Assembly: GCA_902594545.1 (NCBI GenBank)
Contig: CACJMO010000002.1
Span: 1 to 64,000, forward strand
DNA: 64,000 nt
Reading direction: 5' to 3'
From: an uncultured SAR86 cluster bacterium
GTDB taxonomy: Bacteria > Pseudomonadota > Gammaproteobacteria > Magnimaribacterales > Magnimaribacteraceae
Shown: positions 8,209 through 17,691 of the stretch, piece by piece
Position numbering within the stretch: position 1 is the stretch's first letter
Layout: every line of letters begins with the position of its first letter
Made by a program: the position numbers and the translations under genes
The notes under the pieces: generated by a model
Told to the model about the DNA's origin: nothing
Seen by the model: only the letters and a program-made list of their open reading frames with translations
Database searches by the model: none

Positions 8209-8667
8209 TTAGAGGTTGAATATTTCCTTTCCTAGATTTTCCGCAGGCCTATGAAAACCTCCCTCTAAAGTCCTAAAATCTGTTGTATATCCATCAAGAG
8301 AGTCTTTTAATTCTTGCGAAGAGTTACCAAGCACTGCAAAATTTTCTATTGAAAATAAACCACCAAAGCGTGTTTCCCAATTACTTCCTCTAAAATCTTC
8401 TACATGTTTAATAGCAGCTGTATTGGTCTTATAGACCTCATAAAGAAATACTTTGTTATCAGAACCAAAGAAATACTGATAAATCACTGTGTCAGGTTCA
8501 TTTGCAATAACCTTCTTAGTAATCTCGTAAGTAAATTTTCTGGCTTCTTCAGTTTTAGAGTCTACAACTGATAAATCCAACATAAAAATTATAGGATCTA
8601 GTTTCTCAGAGTCAGCTGAAATGAAGTTAACAGAAAGCATAATGAATAATATTTGAATGTATTTCAT
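8209..8667 (-). CDS. Exported ABM-like (dimeric alpha/beta barrel) protein
   Basis: About 152 residues with a signal peptide MKYIQILFIMLSVNFISA. The mature part PIIFMLDLSVVDSKTEEARKFTYEITKKVIANEPDTVIYQYFFGSDNKVFLYEVYKTNTAAIKHVE has the strand-helix-strand pattern of antibiotic-biosynthesis-monooxygenase folds (REACTION unknown). The longest frame starts 11 codons earlier at 8700, but ATG 8667 is preferred because AAAGGAG lies just before it and it begins the signal peptide exactly. It is followed upstream on the same strand by a cupredoxin-like and an outer-membrane-like gene; all three are exported and probably form one transcript. Confidence 0.66.
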   Translation of the reverse strand: MKYIQILFIMLSVNFISADSEKLDPIIFMLDLSVVDSKTEEARKFTYEITKKVIANEPDTVIYQYFFGSDNKVFLYEVYKTNTAAIKHVEDFRGSNWETRFGGLFSIENFAVLGNSSQELKDSLDGYTTDFRTLEGGFHRPAENLGKEIFNL

Positions 8668-8714
8668 TTTTTCTCCTTTAAATAATAGTGTATCTTCCAA
8701 AACCTAAAAAAGCT

Positions 8715-9230
8715 CTATTGAACTAGCAGTTTTCCAATTACAAACTTTCCTTTTTCTTGAATACCTGATTCTCCTATCGGCCTACCTAAGGCACTAGGTA
8801 CATTGCCTACATATAAATCAAATTCTCCTGGTTTAATTGGCACAAAACTCACATGAGCTGAACCAACCTCATCGCATTCAATGGCATTAAAACTTAACCC
8901 TTGAAGATGAATTTCAATATCACCAACTGTTACCAATCTGAGGTGAGAATTACGCAACAGTTCAGGCATTTCTATGCGCCAACCAGTTAAGTCATCTTTT
9001 ACATCTGGGCAATTAATCTTCAGACGGTAATATTTACCTACGAATAATGAAATATAAGAAGGTTCTAGTTTAGGCATCCCATTTGATTCCGTGGTTACTG
9101 TCATTTCTTTTGTTTCTGGGGGGAATTTAGCTAGGTTACCTAAAGATTGAGATAAAACAAAAGAAGAAAAAAAGAGAAAAAAAACAATTCCTAAAATCTT
9201 AGATATAGTTGGCATAGCTTGATATTCCAT
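8715..9230 (-). CDS. Exported cupredoxin-like protein lacking obvious copper site
   Basis: 171 residues with a hydrophobic signal segment (ISKILGIVFFLFFSSFVLSQ). The mature beta-rich part, LFVGKYYRLKINCPD ... EIHLQGLSFNAIECDEVGSAHVSFVPIKPGEFDLYVGN, follows the strand order of cupredoxin-like domains, but the usual C-terminal Cys/His/Met copper ligands are not evident. The two remaining cysteines could pair. ATG 9230 and ATG 9215 are both possible starts; the second gives a more compact signal peptide. It sits 12 bases from the outer-membrane-like gene upstream. Function unknown; an envelope redox or scaffold role is only a guess. Confidence 0.6.
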   Translation of the reverse strand: MEYQAMPTISKILGIVFFLFFSSFVLSQSLGNLAKFPPETKEMTVTTESNGMPKLEPSYISLFVGKYYRLKINCPDVKDDLTGWRIEMPELLRNSHLRLVTVGDIEIHLQGLSFNAIECDEVGSAHVSFVPIKPGEFDLYVGNVPSALGRPIGESGIQEKGKFVIGKLLVQ

Positions 9231-9242
9231 TGATCCAGTGAT

Positions 9243-10115
9243 CTAAAAAGTTAATGAATACCCTACTTTAAAATTCCAAAAACTGTCTCTATCACTCAAC
9301 TCAACTGGTCTATTTACGTCAAGAGGTGTGTATGAAGAAGCGAAACTTAGAACTTTATTTATATCATGGGCATAATCTATACCTATTGAGTAAGTGAGAG
9401 TTGTTCCATCAGAGCTTATATCTACTAATTCTTGCCCATATTTAAGTGGAGCATCTACCTTTACTGAGGGATCCATTTGAGTCGAGGCAAAAGCCAACCA
9501 AGGGGTAAATCTGTTTCCAAAATTTTTAAATACTAAAGAAGCTTCAATGCCTTTATGATCGATTGAAAGTTTATCTTTTGAAATATCAATACATCCTGAA
9601 AGGTTCCCGGGTGTGAAGGGCTCTATTGCGACAACATCCTTACTGCAAGTCACATCAGCTTCTGCTTTACCTTTTGAAATGTAAATTCGAATTCCTAAAT
9701 CTACATTTTCTCCCTTAATAAATTTCCGAGATAAAGCAAGTCCCCATATATTTTCTGGTTTAGCGCCATCAATTTCAAAAGGTGGGGTCCAGGACAGCTC
9801 TACAGACGTGTCCGATGTAAGACCGTAATTGAACCTTAATCTTCCAAAAACTGGAGATTTGTTTAAATCCTCATCCTTGATTCCATTAAAACCAACTTTC
9901 TGCTGTTCTTCAGATAGGCTTGGAATAGTACTTAGGTCAGCAGATATACTTAGCTTTCCTTTATTTAGATCATATGAAGGGTTCAGTCCCAGATTTAATG
10001 CCGAAGCTGAGGTATATGCCATGGCCCATCCTTCAGGACTTTCGAAATCAACATCTTGAGAAAAGACAACAGAACTCAAGCAGGAAAAAAGTAGTATTTT
10101 TAAAGTTTTTAACAT
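9243..10115 (-). CDS. Outer-membrane beta-barrel protein, unknown family
   Basis: 290 residues: signal peptide MLKTLKILLFSCLSSVVFS, then alternating strands such as LSISADLSTIPSL, FGRLRFNYGLTSDTSVELSWTPPF, IWGLALSRKFIKG and TYSIGIDYAHDI, ending in FWNFKVGYSLTF. The terminal aromatic and amphipathic strands are typical of BAM-assembled barrels. It contains two cysteines (CSKDVV...GCIDIS) that may form a loop disulfide. It is the promoter-proximal member of a three-gene exported set (8209-10115). It is reminiscent of small transporter-like barrels or meta-pathway porins, but I cannot name it. No substrate can be inferred. Confidence 0.65.
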   Translation of the reverse strand: MLKTLKILLFSCLSSVVFSQDVDFESPEGWAMAYTSASALNLGLNPSYDLNKGKLSISADLSTIPSLSEEQQKVGFNGIKDEDLNKSPVFGRLRFNYGLTSDTSVELSWTPPFEIDGAKPENIWGLALSRKFIKGENVDLGIRIYISKGKAEADVTCSKDVVAIEPFTPGNLSGCIDISKDKLSIDHKGIEASLVFKNFGNRFTPWLAFASTQMDPSVKVDAPLKYGQELVDISSDGTTLTYSIGIDYAHDINKVLSFASSYTPLDVNRPVELSDRDSFWNFKVGYSLTF

Positions 10116-10143
10116 ATCAAAATGTAATTGATTGGTATAAATT

Positions 10144-10896
10144 TTATTCTAAAAAATTATTGCGAACCATATCCATCTGATCTTTAGTAACACCAATCTT
10201 TTCAAGATACTCAATCGCACTACCCCATTTTGATTCCACTCCATCCAAAAAGTCTTTCATTGCATCTTTTGGGACTCCTGCAATAGATATAAGTTTCTCT
10301 CGATCATATCCTTCTGGATATCCAACTGTTCTTTCAATGAAGTCGGCTTGTCTCTCTGTATCAAGATTAGTTAGCAAATAATCAGCCTCAATAATATCTC
10401 GGCTCACGCCTAAAACAGACAGCAAAAAAGCCGTTGATACACCAGTTCTGTCTTTGCCTGCAGTGCAATGTAAAAGTAAAGGTAAATTTCTTTCATCGGC
10501 AAAAATCTTAAATAATCTCAGCCAAGATTCAGGGCCGAATTCTAAGTAACCTAAATAACGCTTCCCAGATATACCAGTATCTCCTACTAGTTTATTTAAT
10601 CTATCACTGCCTCCTTCAGGAATAACAGAAATGTTTATATATTTAGCGCCCATTGTTTTCAAAGGCCCCTTACCTTGATCTATTACTTCCTCTTGCTTAC
10701 GTAAATCGATTTGAGTTGCGATATTGAGATCAGCTAGCTTAGCAAGATCCTTATTGGTCATTCTGTCTTGTCTTCCAGCTCGAAAGTAGAGGCCCTTTTT
10801 TACTCTTCTACCATCTTTATTAAGATAACCACCTATATCTCTAAAGTTAAAACATCCCTCAAAGGGATAGTGTCTTACTGAATAATCATTTATCAT
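10144..10896 (-). CDS. Tyrosine-specific protein phosphatase (Y_phosphatase3 type)
   Basis: 250-residue cysteine phosphatase. The P-loop is HCTAGKDRTG with nucleophile Cys144 and Arg150, in the form CxxGKDRTG typical of the bacterial Y_phosphatase3/MptpB group, which can act on phosphotyrosine and phosphoinositides. The start FEGCFNFRDIGGY is the family-typical N-terminal motif. The general acid would be an Asp upstream, not placed with confidence. A good ribosome site (AGGA) precedes the ATG at 10896. It lies 26 bases downstream of the DUF5916 gene on the same strand and is possibly co-transcribed with it. Confidence 0.86.
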   Translation of the reverse strand: MINDYSVRHYPFEGCFNFRDIGGYLNKDGRRVKKGLYFRAGRQDRMTNKDLAKLADLNIATQIDLRKQEEVIDQGKGPLKTMGAKYINISVIPEGGSDRLNKLVGDTGISGKRYLGYLEFGPESWLRLFKIFADERNLPLLLHCTAGKDRTGVSTAFLLSVLGVSRDIIEADYLLTNLDTERQADFIERTVGYPEGYDREKLISIAGVPKDAMKDFLDGVESKWGSAIEYLEKIGVTKDQMDMVRNNFLE

Positions 10897-10922
10897 TTTT
10901 TTTCCTACAAGCTTAAAGTTAA

Positions 10923-13214
10923 TCAGAATCTGTATCTTAATTTGACTGTAATAGTATCTGTTTCAGGATCATCCCAAGGTCTCTGATATATCTCACCTAA
11001 GTTATCCTCTTCATCATATTGAACTACACGTCCACCTTTCGTATAAACCAAATAAAAATAAGAGAGAGGTTTTATTTCATATCGATATCGAATTTGAAAA
11101 GCTAAGTCACTTAATGTTATCGGTGGTAAAGGAACATCAGCTCGAATTAGGTCTCCAAAGTTACTAGCCAAATAAGCTTTCGGCGATCTAGCCGTAAATG
11201 CAACCATCTGTGCCTTAAGCCTCAATTCATGTTTGTCTCCTTTGAACCAATTTATCCCAGCCACAGTTAGCCTTTGTCTTTTTTCGTAAGTCCCCAATAG
11301 ATTGTTTTCTAACCAATTTAACCAATCATTCTCTCGTAAATCTTGATAAAAAATTGAATAAGAGATTGAGTCAGCTGGAGTGTACTCAAACAAAAAATCA
11401 TAAGCTTTGTTCCAACCAAGAGCTGAGACATACTCTTCACCTTTTCTCCTCATGAATCCGGCCATATATCTATACTGCTTCCCAGACATATTCATATACT
11501 GAATTTCATAACCATAGCCTTTTGGCATATTAATATATGGAGACTCTTTGTATTTTCTAGTTATTTGATTGTCCCTACCTGAAGTTCTGAAGAAAGTCTT
11601 CAATTTCAAATCAGTGAAATTTTTAAAACCATTATCTAATGTCACAGAAAAACTCGATGGTTCTTTATTCCAATCAGTATCAGCCATCAGTGCATAATCG
11701 AGGGTATAGTTCCTTTCTCTACTCAAAGAGCTCGAAGGTAAATCAGTATTCTTAAATTGAGTTCTTCCAGTAAGCATTAAATAGTCATTCTTCCATAGAT
11801 AGCCCATATCGCTTAGATCAATTCTGTCATCGAAATAATAGATTCCAGCCCCTGTTGAAAAGTTTTTATTGGGGGTTCTCAAATATCCTACTCTGAATCC
11901 ATATCCATTCTCATGGTTAATCTTTGAGTTAAGCAGAACTCCATTCACTCTAATATTATCGTTAGGTTTATACTCAAAATCACTAGCATGAACAGTGGCT
12001 TCACGATCTAATACCGGCCTATCAACATGTGTTCCTAAATAACCCAAGGTCAGATTTTCAGAATTTTTTCTTAATCTTAAGGCATAAAAATCTCTTCCTT
12101 CACTGAAGGTTTCATCTGCTTCACTTGCTCCTAAGAATCCAATATCTAAATTTTCAGTTTGCTGTATATATCTTAGAGCGAAATCTATATCGGATGTTCC
12201 TATCTGGGTTTGGTTGCATAAATCGGCATTTAAGCCCGAAAGGTTTGAGCAGCTATAATCTGGTGCAGCTCCTATTCTTCTAGTATTGATAACATAGAAT
12301 GTTTCATAACCTTGAATATTAAATAAAGACTGATTCTCTGCAAAAAAGGGTCTCTTGTCTGAATAGTAAGTCTCATAAGCAGAAAAATTAACTACCAGTT
12401 CATCACTCTCTACTTGGCCAAAATCTGGGTTAAAAGTAGCGTTTAGTTGTCTTGAAGAATCAATTTTCCAAAAAATCTCAGCCCCCCCTTTTGTATCGGA
12501 AAGCTCTGTTGCAGAATCATCCGAGAATGTGAGATACGGAAAAATATCTAGTTGAGAAGATTCATATTTCTTTACTTTTATTGTAGGAAAAATTGATAAA
12601 AACTTTTCTTGGTAAGGACTGCCTCTACAAGTAGCAAATACCCTAAATTCAGAGATAATTAATCGATAAAAGCAAATTCCAATTTCTCTTTCTTCAGTAC
12701 TTACTGATTTCATGGGGGCAATAGACCAAGGAATCAATATTTCCGAAGTCCAGCCATTCTCTTGGACTGAAGTAGCTTGTTTCCAATCTCCATCCCAATC
12801 ATCATTCATTTCGTTTTCGTTAACAACAACACCATCAATTATTGAGCCTCCTGCGTTTACGATGAAACGATAGCCTGTTCTCTTATCGTTATCGAAATCT
12901 AACGTCACACCATTTTGGTCTCCTATAGGCGGCCTGACACCTTGATCTCTTTGGTGTTGATTAAGTCTAATGGTGTCTTTAGGCTGGGTATTTATGAAAC
13001 CAAAATACATACCCTTCTCATCTTCTCGAATGAGAATTTTTGTATCGTTATGTCCTGTATCTAAAGAATAAGGATAAACTTCATAAAACTCGTTAATTTC
13101 TCTTGCACTAGTCCATTCATCTTCGTTCAGAAGGCCGTCTATAACTATTTCCGAGAAGAGTGCGGGGCAGAAAGCAATTAAAGATATTAGAAACCTTTGC
13201 TTCCGTGCTGACAT
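10923..13214 (-). CDS. DUF5916 outer-membrane protein with N-terminal CBM9-like domain
   Basis: 763 residues. After a signal peptide (RFLISLIAFCPALFSE) comes VIDGLLNEDEWTSAREINEFYEVYPY, the usual opening of a CBM9-like sugar-binding fold (about 23-215). The rest follows the DUF5916 pattern (FNPDFGQVESDELVVNFSAYETYYSDKRPFFAENQSLF), continuing into a long series of amphipathic strands and ending in VKLRYRF as an outer-membrane barrel does. Family members are common in Bacteroidetes and marine gammaproteobacteria; no reaction is established, but glycan or hydrolase-associated roles are proposed. It is alone apart from the phosphatase gene downstream. Domain call is confident, function unknown. 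Confidence 0.82.
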   Translation of the reverse strand: MSARKQRFLISLIAFCPALFSEIVIDGLLNEDEWTSAREINEFYEVYPYSLDTGHNDTKILIREDEKGMYFGFINTQPKDTIRLNQHQRDQGVRPPIGDQNGVTLDFDNDKRTGYRFIVNAGGSIIDGVVVNENEMNDDWDGDWKQATSVQENGWTSEILIPWSIAPMKSVSTEEREIGICFYRLIISEFRVFATCRGSPYQEKFLSIFPTIKVKKYESSQLDIFPYLTFSDDSATELSDTKGGAEIFWKIDSSRQLNATFNPDFGQVESDELVVNFSAYETYYSDKRPFFAENQSLFNIQGYETFYVINTRRIGAAPDYSCSNLSGLNADLCNQTQIGTSDIDFALRYIQQTENLDIGFLGASEADETFSEGRDFYALRLRKNSENLTLGYLGTHVDRPVLDREATVHASDFEYKPNDNIRVNGVLLNSKINHENGYGFRVGYLRTPNKNFSTGAGIYYFDDRIDLSDMGYLWKNDYLMLTGRTQFKNTDLPSSSLSRERNYTLDYALMADTDWNKEPSSFSVTLDNGFKNFTDLKLKTFFRTSGRDNQITRKYKESPYINMPKGYGYEIQYMNMSGKQYRYMAGFMRRKGEEYVSALGWNKAYDFLFEYTPADSISYSIFYQDLRENDWLNWLENNLLGTYEKRQRLTVAGINWFKGDKHELRLKAQMVAFTARSPKAYLASNFGDLIRADVPLPPITLSDLAFQIRYRYEIKPLSYFYLVYTKGGRVVQYDEEDNLGEIYQRPWDDPETDTITVKLRYRF

Positions 13215-13330
13215 ATGTATTTCCCCTTTAGATTTAATGCTTTAAGAGAAGTAATGGTAAAACAGGGGCTATTGAGAGTCATTATTTATTGGAGGTATAG
13301 TTTTGCATGTAAAAGTAAACAAAACTTCAA

Positions 13331-14692
13331 TCAGTGTATTCGGGCCCCTTGCTTGATTAATGCTTTTTGCACTTTTTTGATATCCACTTTAGAAACATCT
13401 TCATTTGTTTCGATCGAGGTTGCTGCCGCAACGCCTGCTCCTTGACCATTGACAGCACAACACATCATATTTCGGACAGCAGCATGAGAGCCTTTATCTC
13501 CACCAACACATCGACCGGTAACTAATAAATTTTCTATACCTTTAGGTATCATTGCTCTATAAGGCAATTGGAAATACCTACCTGTTGTTGGCAAAACAAG
13601 AACTCCATAGCCATCAATAAATTCAGGAAATATACCAATACTATCCTCAAATTTAGCTTCATTATGAACATCACGAGCAGTCATGTTGTAAACAGCATCA
13701 ATTTTTCTGGTATCTCTGACTCCTAGAGTCATACCGAAGTTTCTTAATTTAGCATCCTCGCAACCTGGGTTATATTCTTTTAGGGCTTTGATAGCCAACA
13801 TTGCCTGCCTGCGACCTTCCATCTCACCCTTTGTAAGATGATCCGGGTCAGTTGCATCAAGTCCAGCCAGATGAATTATATTCAAGTAACTCAGGTCACC
13901 CTGTTCGCTTATGGCCCCCCAAGTTCCAGTGATAGTTGTTAAATTCTCTGGTATTAATCCTGATTTAATTGCCTTTTTAAATGGCTTCTTTAAATAAGGA
14001 GAAAATAAGTCATCTTCTTTTCCAGAGGTTTTCATTGCCCATCCAGGACCAAACCAGTCGCTATAGGTATGTGGATCTGACTTAACATCCTCGATAAAAC
14101 GAGTTTTATCGACTCCATTCATTGAAAACATAACAGAAGCAGCCATCATATCTTCAACGGGTGTTTTATTTACAATCGCACCTGCTCTAAAAGCGATATC
14201 AGCATCGCCTGTTGCATCTATAACACGCTTTGCCAAAATTGCTTCTCGACCTGCCTTGCTTTCCACTATTACACCTTGTATTACATGGTTCTCAACAATG
14301 GTAGCTACCATTGTTCTATGTAACATAGGAAAAATGCCAGCCTCTTCAACTAGCACATCAGCCACATACTTAAACGCTTCGCCGTCAATTGCATGGCTAT
14401 TAGATTGAGGTTCTGGGTTTGATGCACCCATTGATTTTGCTCTCTCTTCAAATTCTATACCGATCCCCTCACTATCAATAGTTTTGTCATGACGATACCA
14501 AGCAAGCCCTTCAACACCCACTTGTGTAAGATTGCCCCCGAAGCAGCCATAACGCTCAAGCAAGGTAGTTTCTGCACCGGCTCTAGCTGAAGCTATAGCA
14601 GCAGCTAGTCCTCCGGGGCCACTACCAACAACCAGTACTTCTGTACGATGAATTATTGGCGTTTCTCTTGCTAGTTCATTAATAGTTTCCAT
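13331..14692 (-). CDS. FAD-dependent oxidoreductase (FAD_oxidored family)
   Basis: 453 residues. The N terminus carries a Rossmann dinucleotide motif, VLVVGSGPGGLAAAIASARAGAETTLLERYGCFGG (about 19-53). It continues with AGREAILAKRVIDATGDADIAFRAGA and ends with the FAD-closing segment YRAMIPKGIENLLVTGRCVGGDKGSHAAVRNM. This order is typical of the FAD_oxidored (PF12831) family, which includes CoB-CoM reductase-like and xanthan-lyase-associated proteins with unknown substrates. Cys47 in RYGCFGGN is conserved in that family. No neighbouring gene explains the substrate. The 116-bp gap to the DUF5916 gene holds nothing I can name. Confidence 0.82.
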   Translation of the reverse strand: METINELARETPIIHRTEVLVVGSGPGGLAAAIASARAGAETTLLERYGCFGGNLTQVGVEGLAWYRHDKTIDSEGIGIEFEERAKSMGASNPEPQSNSHAIDGEAFKYVADVLVEEAGIFPMLHRTMVATIVENHVIQGVIVESKAGREAILAKRVIDATGDADIAFRAGAIVNKTPVEDMMAASVMFSMNGVDKTRFIEDVKSDPHTYSDWFGPGWAMKTSGKEDDLFSPYLKKPFKKAIKSGLIPENLTTITGTWGAISEQGDLSYLNIIHLAGLDATDPDHLTKGEMEGRRQAMLAIKALKEYNPGCEDAKLRNFGMTLGVRDTRKIDAVYNMTARDVHNEAKFEDSIGIFPEFIDGYGVLVLPTTGRYFQLPYRAMIPKGIENLLVTGRCVGGDKGSHAAVRNMMCCAVNGQGAGVAAATSIETNEDVSKVDIKKVQKALIKQGARIH

Positions 14693-14750
14693 AAGTACCC
14701 TTCTTTGTTTCTAGTGTATAGCTTTACCAATAACAGTCTTCATTTTTAAT

Positions 14751-15761
14751 CTAAATTCTATTTTTACACTCTTTACCGCTCAACATATCTAAAAATAAAT
14801 TCCACTGACTTTGATCCAAATCACGACCTGTCCACCAAATCGCATGTTCAGCCAAGTCTTGCTGATCATCAATAACTAATCCCCACATTGCATCGATTTC
14901 ATTGGGTAACATTGAGTAACGAACATCTGTTACTAAATTTTTTTCTTCATCAAAACCTAAATAGTCCTGAGAGAACCATCGAAACCTTTCAATATCCTTA
15001 GCTTGCTGACTTTTTTTATCAAGACCCGGTAGATGTTGTTGGTAGTCAAAAATGCTAATACTTTCTCCTGAACATACCGTTGAAGATTGAACCGTTCTAA
15101 TTGCATCAACATAAAACACATCTTGATATTGATAAATGGATTTCCATAAAATTATATTTCCGAAAGACGGTTTTAACGTAAGGCGTTCGGCATCATGTCC
15201 TCTTGATTTGGCTAATTCATTGGCACCTGATAAGGCTCTTTCATATTGAACAAAACCCAAACTGAGATAAAAAATAATCCATCCAATTGAAAAAAAACTA
15301 AATATCTTTTTACGAGTTTTAATGGCGGTACCGACAAGAATTAATGCAGGAATAGTAAAGAGAGGATCAACAATAGATATATTATTCCAAGTTATCCTCT
15401 CATTTGAAAAAGGCCAAAAAAGCAATGTTCCATAAGAGGTACACGCGTCTAGAAGTCCATGCGTTGCATATCCTAAGAAACTAGCAATGTAGACAGTCTT
15501 AAAATTCATTGAGCTCTTCATGAAAGGTGAGATGAAAAGAGCAACTATTAAAGATCCAATTGGAATAAAGAAAAGCGAATGGGTAAACTGTCTATGATAT
15601 TCAAGGAATAAAATAGGATCATTGGAGGATTGAATTAAGACATCAAGATCGGGTGCCATCCCAGCAAGAAAACCAATGACACCAATCTTGAAAAGATTGT
15701 TTTTATTGCCGGTAGATTGCGCAAAGGCGGCTCCGACTGTTCCTTGAGATAGTGGATCCAT
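14751..15761 (-). CDS. Inner-membrane metal-dependent hydrolase, YdjM/DUF457-like
   Basis: 336 residues. The N-terminal part MDPLSQGTVGAAFAQ...GFLAGMAPDLDVL...YHRQFTHSLFFIPIGS is diagnostic for the LexA-binding/YdjM-type inner-membrane hydrolase family: the acidic APDLD and the histidine FTHS are putative metal ligands. Further TM segments follow (SFLGYATHGLLDACTSYGTLLFWPFS gives another His and Asp). The last 150 residues are soluble. No reaction has been shown for these proteins; in some species they are DNA-damage regulated. No LexA box was spotted upstream by eye. Single gene with 50-60 bp gaps either side. Confidence 0.8.
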   Translation of the reverse strand: MDPLSQGTVGAAFAQSTGNKNNLFKIGVIGFLAGMAPDLDVLIQSSNDPILFLEYHRQFTHSLFFIPIGSLIVALFISPFMKSSMNFKTVYIASFLGYATHGLLDACTSYGTLLFWPFSNERITWNNISIVDPLFTIPALILVGTAIKTRKKIFSFFSIGWIIFYLSLGFVQYERALSGANELAKSRGHDAERLTLKPSFGNIILWKSIYQYQDVFYVDAIRTVQSSTVCSGESISIFDYQQHLPGLDKKSQQAKDIERFRWFSQDYLGFDEEKNLVTDVRYSMLPNEIDAMWGLVIDDQQDLAEHAIWWTGRDLDQSQWNLFLDMLSGKECKNRI

Positions 15762-15820
15762 TGTTCAATTAGTAATGGAGTAATTCTATGTTAAGCAAAG
15801 GGTACTTTATTGCAATTTAA

Positions 15821-16207
15821 TTAAAGCGTTTTACTTACTTTTTCATAGAATTCTTTACTGAATTCTTCTACTCCTTTTGATTCTCCTAAATCTTTAAAAG
15901 ACTTGCTGTCCATTAATTCTACCAAATCTTCTTCTGTTTCAGCGATAACGCAAGGAAATGCATAATTCTTTTCTTTAATTTTTTGAGGTGTTTCGTCTCT
16001 ATGCAACACTTCTACCGTATATTCCTCCTGAAGTTTCTTTATAAATTTCTGCCATTCAAATTTAACAAAGAATTTTCCATGAGAGATGTCACACAGTTCA
16101 CAAGCAATCTGTTTCTTTAAGAGGTTCTTATCAATCCAATACTTGAGTTCATTAAGGAGACCTCCATCAGCATTGTAGATAAAGAAAAGGGCTTTAACTT
16201 CTTTCAT
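15821..16207 (-). CDS. Conserved small CxxC protein, unknown function
   Basis: 128 residues, no signal peptide. It opens with ALFFIYNADGGLLNELKYWIDKNLLKKQIACELCDISHGKFFVK. The pair Cys39-x-x-Cys42 followed by HG is shared with a small family I recall as YNADSG...CxLCxLTHG, sometimes mislabelled GTPase in databases. The fold could be thioredoxin-like, but no catalytic residues can be assigned. It lies six bases downstream of the NAD(P)-binding protein gene, so they probably share a transcript. Confidence 0.6.
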   Translation of the reverse strand: MKEVKALFFIYNADGGLLNELKYWIDKNLLKKQIACELCDISHGKFFVKFEWQKFIKKLQEEYTVEVLHRDETPQKIKEKNYAFPCVIAETEEDLVELMDSKSFKDLGESKGVEEFSKEFYEKVSKTL

Positions 16208-16213
16208 GCGTAG

Positions 16214-16861
16214 TTATTTAAAATCACTGTAATAAAAGTGATTCGCTCCAGCTTTTGGTTCTAGAGAATTATCAACTACACATCTAGCCACTTTTTTTGA
16301 AGAAATGCTTCTAAATTTTTTTAAAGATCCAATTAAAAAAGGGTCACTCAGAACTGATATTGCATCTGCTATTAAAATATCCAATCTTGATTTGTTTCCT
16401 CTTAGGTGGCCTGGGTGGAATATATTAGTGCTCTTAAAACCGAGATTGACAATTTCTGCCTCTAGTTTTCCTTTTGTCTGAAGATAAAAATTCTTCGAAT
16501 CTGGATTCGAGCCAACAGACGAAATGAGAGAAACACTTTGTGCCCCTGCTTCTCTAGCTCTTTTAGCGATTTCTAACTGATAGGTAAAATCAACAAGAAA
16601 AAAATCCTTCTTAAGATTTGCGCTCATAAATCCCATAACATTTTGATAATAAAGTGGATATCCTAAAGATAGATATACGTGATCTACGCCATTAAGATCC
16701 CATGAAGGTATATTTTCAAAGTCTAAAATTAATTCCTTTGCACAATCAGGTAAATTCATTACGGATCTTCTGCCGAGAGCTATCGTTGATCTATCTTTTA
16801 AACCTAATTCCTGAAGAATATCATTACCCAAAAGGCCTGTTGATCCTGCAACCAAATTCAT
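16214..16861 (-). CDS. NAD(P)-binding atypical SDR, TIP30/YwnB-like
   Basis: 215 residues with a Rossmann start MNLVAGSTGLLGNDILQEL (Gly motif GSTGLLG) and a later SLISSVGSNPDSKNFYLQTKGKLEAEI in which the Ser and the Tyr-x-x-x-Lys-like pair (YLQTKGK) match atypical short-chain dehydrogenases of the HIM1/TIP30/NAD(P)H-binding group. The segment STNIFHPGHLRGNKS fits the substrate side of the same group. Such proteins can be reductases or redox-sensing adaptors; no substrate is indicated. It is the first gene of a two-gene minus-strand unit with the CxxC protein. Confidence 0.77.
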   Translation of the reverse strand: MNLVAGSTGLLGNDILQELGLKDRSTIALGRRSVMNLPDCAKELILDFENIPSWDLNGVDHVYLSLGYPLYYQNVMGFMSANLKKDFFLVDFTYQLEIAKRAREAGAQSVSLISSVGSNPDSKNFYLQTKGKLEAEIVNLGFKSTNIFHPGHLRGNKSRLDILIADAISVLSDPFLIGSLKKFRSISSKKVARCVVDNSLEPKAGANHFYYSDFK

Positions 16862-16968
16862 AAATACTCCAATTTATAAATCTTTATTGTAAATGAATAA
16901 TTCTACCTACTTTGTATAAGAATTTTATGTATAGTATTTTCATTCTTGAACTTTAATAGAGATATATT

Positions 16969-17691
16969 GTGATAAAACTTGATAAAACAGATTCTATTTA
17001 TTTATTGACAATGGATGCCGACGAAAATCGTTGGAACACTAACTTTGTAAGAGAGTTCTCAAAAGTCTTAGACGAAATTGAAAATGATGAAGGGCCTGGA
17101 GCTTTAGTTACCTCTTCTAATAATCCTAAGTTTTTTTCTAATGGCCTTGATCTTGAATGGGCACAAGATCCAGATAGCCATCCTGATGGAGGCGATAGAA
17201 ATGTGTTTGGTGAAGAGTTCATGTATCTGATGGGTCGAGTGATTACATTGCCGATTCCTACCATATGTGCCATTAACGGACATGCTTTTGGTGCAGGATT
17301 CATGTTAGCCCTATCGCATGATGTAAGGTTAATGAGAGAAGACAGAGGATTTCTTTGCGCCAATGAAATGCAACTTGGCTTATCTATACCTAAACCTGAG
17401 CTTGCTTTATTTCGACACAAAGTTCCTGCAAATGCTTTTTTTGAAACTGTGCAGTTATCTAAACGGTGGACCGGTAATGAAGCACTTAATGCAGGAATTG
17501 TTCAAGGAGTTAGTCGACTGGAAGAATTGCAGGCAGAGGCCCTTCAAAAAGCTCAAGAGTTGGCGCCATTAGCTAATAATCGAGATAACTTTGGAAAACA
17601 GAAAGAGGTTTTATATGGAGAAAATTCAGCCATAAATCTCACACACGGACCTGCTTACATGCTCAAAAATTCGAAGCAGTTTAATTCTTAA
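16969..17691 (+). CDS. Enoyl-CoA hydratase/isomerase (crotonase family), GTG start
   Basis: 240 residues. NNPKFFSNGLDLEWAQ and INGHAFGAGFMLALSHDVRLM form the acyl-CoA and oxyanion-hole motifs of crotonases. In place of the first hydratase glutamate the sequence reads FGAGFMLAL, and the second region reads ANEMQLGLSIPK. The paired hydratase glutamates are thus not both present, so delta3-delta2 enoyl-CoA isomerase or another crotonase reaction is more likely than hydration. The start is GTG at 16969; no in-frame ATG precedes it, and AGAG lies a few bases before. The gene overlaps the convergent phospholipase C gene by 11 bases. Confidence 0.78.
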   Translation: MIKLDKTDSIYLLTMDADENRWNTNFVREFSKVLDEIENDEGPGALVTSSNNPKFFSNGLDLEWAQDPDSHPDGGDRNVFGEEFMYLMGRVITLPIPTICAINGHAFGAGFMLALSHDVRLMREDRGFLCANEMQLGLSIPKPELALFRHKVPANAFFETVQLSKRWTGNEALNAGIVQGVSRLEELQAEALQKAQELAPLANNRDNFGKQKEVLYGENSAINLTHGPAYMLKNSKQFNS

